Shown here: piece by piece, positions 1 through 4,572 of the stretch
How the letters are laid out: each line of letters opens with the position of its first letter
Numbering within the stretch: the stretch's first letter is position 1
Assembly (NCBI GenBank): GCA_034679985.1
Contig: JAXITR010000058.1
Coordinates: 1 to 6,355 of the forward strand
Reading direction: 5' to 3'
DNA: 6,355 nt
DNA from: CAMDTE01 sp034679985
GTDB taxonomy: Bacteria; Bacteroidota; Bacteroidia; Flavobacteriales; Schleiferiaceae
Position numbers and translations under genes: made by a program
The notes under the pieces: model-generated
Told to the model about the DNA's origin: nothing
Database searches by the model: none
What the model saw: only the letters and a program-made list of their open reading frames with translations

Positions 1-410
1 CCCGGAGCTGAATACTGGTGCACCGGTTCAAATTGTGTGCTTTGATTCCCGTCACCAAAATCCCAAAAATATCCGTTGCTTTTTCGACTCAAGTTGGACG
101 TGCGTACTTCAAACGTGCGATCGCATTCCACATAATCAACTTCGAATGAAGATGCAGGTAGGACTCCCTCGGTGAAATTTAGGTTGATATGTACGGTATC
201 AGAGATATCGCAAATTGTGTCGTAGGCCGTGAGAACGATGCGGTACGAACCAATATTGAATTGTGCAGTAGGAGTTGCTAAAGTGCTGGTTTGTCCATTG
301 CCAAAATCCCAGTAATATGCATTCGCATTTATACTTTGGTTGGAGAAGTTAACTCGCAAAGTTTCACACAAGGTGTCCACATCCCGGTCAAAATCAATTT
401 CTGATTTAGC
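1..410 (-). repeat. Two tandem PKD-domain units (second one cut by window edge)
   Basis: Residues 733-812 and 818-868 of the large minus-strand protein are PKD-type immunoglobulin-like domains. Each has the family hallmark: YYWDFGNG (W766) in the first and YFWDFGDG (W848) in the second, so the spacing is 82 residues. A strand of the form GSYRIVLTAYD follows in the first. Cysteines at 747 and 799 in the first unit could form a disulphide, as could those in further units. The repeat is visible in protein but not as obvious DNA identity, so the duplication is old. PKD domains usually act as rigid spacers or binding modules in extracellular proteins. Confidence 0.85.
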
Positions 411-2606
411 GGTAACAATTGTTTCAAAGTCAAACTTAATGACGCCGAGATTGCAATCGGAAATATTGTTTGGCTTGGTTGGCGCAACGACACCCGGTGT
501 AGTTGGAAAGCTACCGTTAGAACAGGCGGCGCAAACCGCTTGATAAATAGTACCACTTTTCGAAAAACGAGAGGTTCCACCATCAACGTGATCCTCACCG
601 AGGCCACCAAAAAAGGTTGCATATTTCAGTGCAGAGGAATTTCTAGAAAGTACTAGGAAGTAAAAATCACTTCCATCTGTGTTTGGTTGAATTGCGTTCG
701 CTGAAATTGGTAAACCAAAGGTATTTCCTCCTTGATTTCCAAATCTACCATTCGCAGTACCACCCCATCCGCTAACAAAGATGTTCAGACAATCATCTAC
801 CTCTAGTGCGGTTGGCACTATGTTGATTTGGTTGCTTGTACCAAATTTGGTAGACATTAAAATAGTATTTAAGTCAGGCGTCAATTTATTAATGAATTGA
901 CTCCCGATACTTGTGGACCATAATGCATTGACCACAGGCCACGTCCCCCTCGTTTGTCCAAAAACATAAACGCTTCCAAACTTATCGATGTCCAAACAAA
1001 AGGACTGATCGTTGGAAGGGGTTCCTAAATACGTGCAGGCTTCCAAAATACCGTTTCCGGAATAACGGGCAATGTAGCCGTCCAAACCGCCCAAAAGATT
1101 CCCTTGCACAACGCCAGGAGTAGTAGGAAGGTTGTTGCTCCGGGTTCCACCGGTGATGAAAATTTTATCGTTGGGATCCACCCGAACAGCGTAGGCAGCG
1201 TCCGCATTGTTTCCTTGCAGCTGCGTGGACCATCGGATTTGATTCAAGGTAGGGCTGAAGCGAACCAAAAGAGCATCTTCTGTGGCATTGGTTACGGAGG
1301 TGGCCACCACGATGTCTCCGTTGCTCGTCAAGTTGACTTCCCCGCGAAAAGCGTCGCCGTAGTTCTGGGTGATGCCGGACAGGCCTTCGTTCACGCCTCC
1401 ACCCCCAGGTTGGGCGGAGGTGGTGTGGAAATAGGTACTGCCCACTAATGCGGAACCCGTTGTATTTAATCGCGTAACGTATAAGTCGGTACCATTTGCA
1501 AATGAATGATATGGACCGGGATAGGAAGGTCCCCCACTAAAATTGGATTGTGCAGCATTAATGGTGATCGGGAAATTTGTAGAACTTGTAATACCAAATA
1601 CAATGAGTTCATTATTTGCTACAATCATGGAATGAGGTTGATCCGAATTGCTCCCCCCTAGGTATGTTGAAAACAATCGTTGACTACCGTTGGCGCTAAA
1701 TTTAGTAATTCCCACATCTGAAGTTGTGTTTAAACCTTGTGAATAAGTAGGATCAAAGGCCCCAGGGGTAATGGGGTAACCCGGACTGAACACAATACCT
1801 CCGCCATACAGGTTGCCTTGGTCGTCGTAGGTAGCTGTATATCCCCAATTGTCGGAAGTTGAGCCACTGAAGGAAGCAAATACCAACTTGGGGTCTACCA
1901 CCAAGGGCAATTTTTGGTCGTACTTGCCCAAATCAAAGGACAAGGCCGTACCGGACTCGGTTTCCGTGAGGCGGAAACGAACGCGTACTTCGCGCTCTCC
2001 GTCGGGCGTTTGCTGATAGGCCCGGGGTGCGGTTTCCCACAGGATGCCCGCAGGGGTCTCAATCCGGGCATTTCCGTCTTCATCCAATTCAATTCGGGAT
2101 GCTCCCGGATAATGCCAGCGAATAACGCTGGGATCCACACCCGGTTCAATACGATAATCCACGGCCAAGTCTCCGGTAGAGTCCCGAATCCAGGCGTCGA
2201 TGCCGGGGTACAAATCTTTGTGCAAAAATGCGGTCCACTCCGCTACGTTGGATCGCCAACGGCTGGCGTCGTTGCCCAAAAAGTAATGCCGCGGTGCGTC
2301 CGTGGTTCGCACGGGTTCCAGCAGGGGAGAGCCGGATGTTCCCAGGTGCGAGCGGAACACGCTCCAACCGGATTTGGGCAAGGCATGCGGGCCGCCGTGG
2401 TGGTGGTCTCCGTTCCACAAAACGGCACGGTACCCCAATTCATCCCAAAACAAGGCACCGTGGGCCAGGGGGGTGACCGCCAAGGCCGGATGGGTCCACT
2501 GACCTTCGTTGGGGATGGTCAGCACTTGGCCACGGACCAACGAAAAGCTCCCGCCAAAGCCCAATAGGCTTAAAGTCAGGAGGAGTCGGAGGGTATTTTG
2601 CGCCAT
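1..2606 (-). CDS. Large exported DUF7948/SBBP/PKD-repeat protein, C-terminus missing (window edge)
   Basis: The frame is open from ATG at 2606 to the left edge, giving 868 codons plus two bases with no stop, so the gene continues outside. Residues 1-26 look like a signal peptide: a hydrophobic stretch at about 7-20, with likely cleavage near VRG/Q27. Residues 32-240 match the DUF7948 domain as I know it: NEGQW at 33-37, HYFLGND at 107-113, DLYPGID at 131-137, a VDYRIEPGVDP stretch and VVDPKL at 236-241. Residues 243-720 are SBBP-like beta-propeller repeats, with TYLGG at 314, PTTPGVV at 494 and 701, and related strands near 277, 345 and 633. Two PKD domains follow, with WDFGNG at 766 and WDFGDG at 848. 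Such Bacteroidota proteins are usually surface or secreted adhesins exported by type IX secretion, often ending in a sorting domain; that end is not visible here. An in-frame GTG two codons upstream is an alternative start, but ATG gives the better signal peptide. Base composition changes sharply along the gene. Confidence 0.93.
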   Translation of the reverse strand, partial: MAQNTLRLLLTLSLLGFGGSFSLVRGQVLTIPNEGQWTHPALAVTPLAHGALFWDELGYRAVLWNGDHHHGGPHALPKSGWSVFRSHLGTSGSPLLEPVRTTDAPRHYFLGNDASRWRSNVAEWTAFLHKDLYPGIDAWIRDSTGDLAVDYRIEPGVDPSVIRWHYPGASRIELDEDGNARIETPAGILWETAPRAYQQTPDGEREVRVRFRLTETESGTALSFDLGKYDQKLPLVVDPKLVFASFSGSTSDNWGYTATYDDQGNLYGGGIVFSPGYPITPGAFDPTYSQGLNTTSDVGITKFSANGSQRLFSTYLGGSNSDQPHSMIVANNELIVFGITSSTNFPITINAAQSNFSGGPSYPGPYHSFANGTDLYVTRLNTTGSALVGSTYFHTTSAQPGGGGVNEGLSGITQNYGDAFRGEVNLTSNGDIVVATSVTNATEDALLVRFSPTLNQIRWSTQLQGNNADAAYAVRVDPNDKIFITGGTRSNNLPTTPGVVQGNLLGGLDGYIARYSGNGILEACTYLGTPSNDQSFCLDIDKFGSVYVFGQTRGTWPVVNALWSTSIGSQFINKLTPDLNTILMSTKFGTSNQINIVPTALEVDDCLNIFVSGWGGTANGRFGNQGGNTFGLPISANAIQPNTDGSDFYFLVLSRNSSALKYATFFGGLGEDHVDGGTSRFSKSGTIYQAVCAACSNGSFPTTPGVVAPTKPNNISDCNLGVIKFDFETIVTAKSEIDFDRDVDTLCETLRVNFSNQSINANAYYWDFGNGQTSTLATPTAQFNIGSYRIVLTAYDTICDISDTVHINLNFTEGVLPASSFEVDYVECDRTFEVRTSNLSRKSNGYFWDFGDGNQSTQFEPVHQYSAP

Positions 2607-2621
2607 CGCCACGGTCAAAAG

Positions 2622-3809
2622 TTACGAATTATCCACCAGCGCGGTCACAAACCAACGCTGCCCCGCCCGATCCACCGTTGCGAGCAAAAAGCGTTCCGAA
2701 TCCTCCTTGCAGCGCAGTTTTTTTCGAATCTGATCTGGTTTTTCCGGGTAGTTCACAGAGACGATGCTCCAGCCACCCGCCAAGGATCCCTTGTAGGGCG
2801 CCAAAAGATCTTGGAATGCCAGTCTACGCCCGGGCCAGGAGTCCTCTCGGTGGTGAGACGTGTAGATCCCGGGCGTCCATTCTTCCAGCCCCATTTCGGC
2901 TGCTGCTCCGGCGTGGCATCGGCTTGCTTTGAGTGCGGCGTCCGGGAGGTAGAGGTAGGTGGCTGGGGAATTTGCGAGCTGTGGTTTTGTATTGCGGTCC
3001 CAGCGTCGGAACGAGAACCGGCGGGCGTTCCACGAGGTGTGGAGGGTCCAGCGTATCGCTGCCCGCTTTGCATCCACCGGGCGTTTAACCACCCAGATTT
3101 CTTTCATTTCGCCATCCACGGCCACAAAAACGAGGTCCGTGGCGTTGGGAAAGGACCGCTCCAGGGCATCGGCGTCGGCCAAAGGAGAGGTTTTGATCAG
3201 TACCTGAGGCGCTTTTTCGGTCCACAAGTTCCAGCATTCCAGGGGATTGGGCTGGCTGTGGTTCCAGTCCCAACGCTCGCCGCCAATCTCCCGCCGGGAG
3301 GGGTCCACCACCACGGCGCCCCAACGAGACGCGCATTCCCACGGAAAATCATCGGCGCTGCCGAGAACCGTTCTGCGCGGAAGATTCAGTGCCTGTTCGT
3401 GTTGTTGGAGCACGCGCACCAACGCAGGGTTGGGTTCTGTGCCAACGGTTTGGATGCCGGCATCGGCCAGGGCCCAGCTGTCCGCACCGGAGCCCAGGGT
3501 CAGATCCGCGGCGGTTTCCACGGAGCCGTTTTGCTGCAACCACTGCACTTTGGCCCGGGCAGTGGCTTCGGAGCTGGCTTGTTCCGCAAAAGTGCGCGGC
3601 GCAAACCATAGGTTGGGATTGGCGTGCCAGGTAGGCCACTTTTTAGACTGACGCTGCAGGGCGTCCCATTTGTGGAGTAGGAAGGGGTTGAGGCCTGGCT
3701 TTTTCAGGGCCCAGTCTTGGCTGGATCGTCCCGGCCAGCGCAGTGCTTCCTCATGGAATTCCGCCCAATCTGTTGGCGTTGGGAATGGGGCATTCTCCCA
3801 CGTGTCCAT
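2622..3809 (-). CDS. Class I SAM-dependent methyltransferase with C-terminal THUMP-like domain
   Basis: This 395-residue protein has no signal peptide and should be cytoplasmic. Residues 1-75 are a helical N-terminal part with the family-like WFAP at 68-71 and EQASSE at 76-81. The Rossmann SAM-binding core follows: motif I is ADLTLGSGADS at 101-111, with an acidic residue (E125 in GTEPNP) where SAM ribose binding is expected. Motif IV is VVVDPSRRE at 166-174, then IKTSPLAD at 205-212 and VAVDGEMKEIWVV at 229-241. Residues 284-390 fit the THUMP-like domain: YLYLPDAALKAS at 285-296, GIYTS at 314, PGR at 326-328, and NYPEKPDQIRKKL at 353-365. Related Bacteroidota proteins have this layout and length. 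An RNA substrate is inferred from the THUMP-like domain; the methylated base is unknown. No in-frame ATG, GTG or TTG lies between the preceding gene's stop and this ATG, so the start is well fixed. It lies 21 bases after the DUF4159 gene and 15 bases before the large exported protein. Confidence 0.92.
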   Translation of the reverse strand: MDTWENAPFPTPTDWAEFHEEALRWPGRSSQDWALKKPGLNPFLLHKWDALQRQSKKWPTWHANPNLWFAPRTFAEQASSEATARAKVQWLQQNGSVETAADLTLGSGADSWALADAGIQTVGTEPNPALVRVLQQHEQALNLPRRTVLGSADDFPWECASRWGAVVVDPSRREIGGERWDWNHSQPNPLECWNLWTEKAPQVLIKTSPLADADALERSFPNATDLVFVAVDGEMKEIWVVKRPVDAKRAAIRWTLHTSWNARRFSFRRWDRNTKPQLANSPATYLYLPDAALKASRCHAGAAAEMGLEEWTPGIYTSHHREDSWPGRRLAFQDLLAPYKGSLAGGWSIVSVNYPEKPDQIRKKLRCKEDSERFLLATVDRAGQRWFVTALVDNS

Positions 3810-3830
3810 GTCGGTAGAATTGAAAAAAAA

Positions 3831-4514
3831 CTAGGGTAAATACGGAGTTTGTCCGCGAAAGACAAAGTGCAGAATGTTGGCGCCCATTCGGAGGGCTTGC
3901 AAGCGAACGGCGGGCGGGTCGTTGTGGACGTTGGAATCTTCCCAACCGTCGGAAAGATCGCATTCGTGGGTATACAGTACCACCATGCGGCTGCCGTGGT
4001 AAAGGGCCCACGCTTCGGGTGCTTTGCCGTCGTGTTCGTGAATTTTAGGGAGTCCTTTTGGGAAAGCAAAGGGGCCTTGGAACAAGGGGTGGTTGGCGGA
4101 AAGTCGGACCCAATTGGACTGCGGCCAAACCGTTTTGAGGGCTTTCCGGATGTAGGGATCCATCCCGTAATTGTCGTCGATGTGCAAAAATCCCCCGCGC
4201 TGCAAGTAGGTGCGCAAATTTTGTGCCTCTTGCGCCGTGAAGGTGATGTTTCCGTGGCCGGTGAGGTGCACCCAATCGTAGGAGAGGAGGGTAGGGCTGC
4301 CCACGGGAACGCTGCCCGGATTGGGTAGAACGGGTAGGTTAGCTTGGTCCGAGGCGAAGCGAGCCAAGTTAGTAAGAGCCGTTGGGTTGGCGTACCAATC
4401 TCCACCGCCTCCGTATTCCAAAGTAGCAATGCGCGAACCCGAAGACGTTTGCGCGTGGGAGGCAGGGGCGAGCCTCAATAGAAGGAGGAGGGTAATTAAA
4501 CGAAGGCCGTTCAT
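3831..4514 (-). CDS. Exported DUF4159 domain-containing protein
   Basis: The protein has 227 residues from the chosen ATG at 4514. Residues 1-21 form a signal peptide: a basic R5, a leucine-rich core, and a good cleavage site at ASHA/Q22. ATG at 4520 (two residues earlier) is equally possible; the ATG at 4568 is unlikely because it puts 18 non-signal-like residues in front. The rest is one DUF4159 domain with strong conserved motifs: LEYGGGGDWYANP at 32-44, LTGHGN at 84-89, LRTYLQRGGFLHIDDNYGMD at 100-119, LPKIHEHDGK at 155-164, YTHECDLSDGWED at 181-193, HNDP at 197-200, and ALRMGANI at 207-214. The family is widespread in Bacteroidota and has no established biochemical role that I know of. 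The clustered His, Asp and Glu residues suggest a binding or catalytic site, which is an inference. The signal peptide places it in the periplasm or outer envelope. It is the first gene of the apparent minus-strand operon. Confidence 0.93.
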   Translation of the reverse strand: MNGLRLITLLLLLRLAPASHAQTSSGSRIATLEYGGGGDWYANPTALTNLARFASDQANLPVLPNPGSVPVGSPTLLSYDWVHLTGHGNITFTAQEAQNLRTYLQRGGFLHIDDNYGMDPYIRKALKTVWPQSNWVRLSANHPLFQGPFAFPKGLPKIHEHDGKAPEAWALYHGSRMVVLYTHECDLSDGWEDSNVHNDPPAVRLQALRMGANILHFVFRGQTPYLP

Positions 4515-4572
4515 CTGCATCAAAAATAAGCCGAAATAAGTGGTAAATTCCCACCGCTGTAAAAACACCTTT
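4515..4572. promoter_or_regulatory. Divergent intergenic region carrying promoters for both strands
   Basis: Only 58 bases separate the ATG of the DUF4159 gene (minus) from the ATG of the FN3/MAM gene (plus). The region is AT-rich. Promoters for the two divergent units must lie here or overlap the coding 5' ends. No Shine-Dalgarno sequence stands out before either ATG, as is usual in Bacteroidota. On the plus strand the best -7-like match is TAAATTCC at 4544-4551, which is weak, and it has no TTG-type -33 element at proper spacing. Confidence 0.5.
4521..4528 (-). promoter_or_regulatory. Candidate Bacteroidota -7 element (TATTTTTG)
   Basis: Read on the minus strand, these eight bases fit the Bacteroidota -7 consensus TAnnTTTG exactly. 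I see no good TTG or TTTG -33 element about 17-23 bases upstream. If the element is used, transcription would begin within a few bases of the ATG at 4514, giving a nearly leaderless mRNA for the DUF4159 operon. The sequence is short and T-rich, so a chance match is quite possible. Confidence 0.3.

Noticed and set aside
1385..1430. Imperfect inverted repeat (CCTCC and GGAGG arms) as a regulatory hairpin
   Set aside because: The arms pair over only about five to seven bases and are explained by Gly/Thr/Pro-rich codons within the coding sequence.
1914..2567. 217-codon plus-strand open frame opposite the start of the large exported protein
   Set aside because: The opposite strand carries a clear signal peptide and DUF7948-like motifs across the same bases; the plus-strand product has none.
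2598..3611. 337-codon plus-strand open frame antisense to the methyltransferase
   Set aside because: It has no recognisable domain and an odd Gly/Arg/His-rich composition. It lies fully opposite a gene with clear family motifs. Long antisense frames are expected in GC-rich coding DNA.
3823..3830. Run of eight T on the minus strand right after the DUF4159 stop, as a possible terminator
   Set aside because: No stable GC-rich hairpin precedes it, and the next gene starts 21 bases after the stop, so it does not look like an intrinsic terminator.
3704..4429. 241-codon minus-strand frame overlapping the DUF4159 gene
   Set aside because: The overlapping frame contains all the conserved DUF4159 motifs, while this one is Pro/Thr/Ser-rich without motifs and would overrun the methyltransferase start.
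4515..4568. Upstream ATG at 4568 as the start of the DUF4159 gene
   Set aside because: It would add 18 residues before the signal peptide and leave only four bases to the divergent start codon; the ATGs at 4514 or 4520 give a normal signal peptide.
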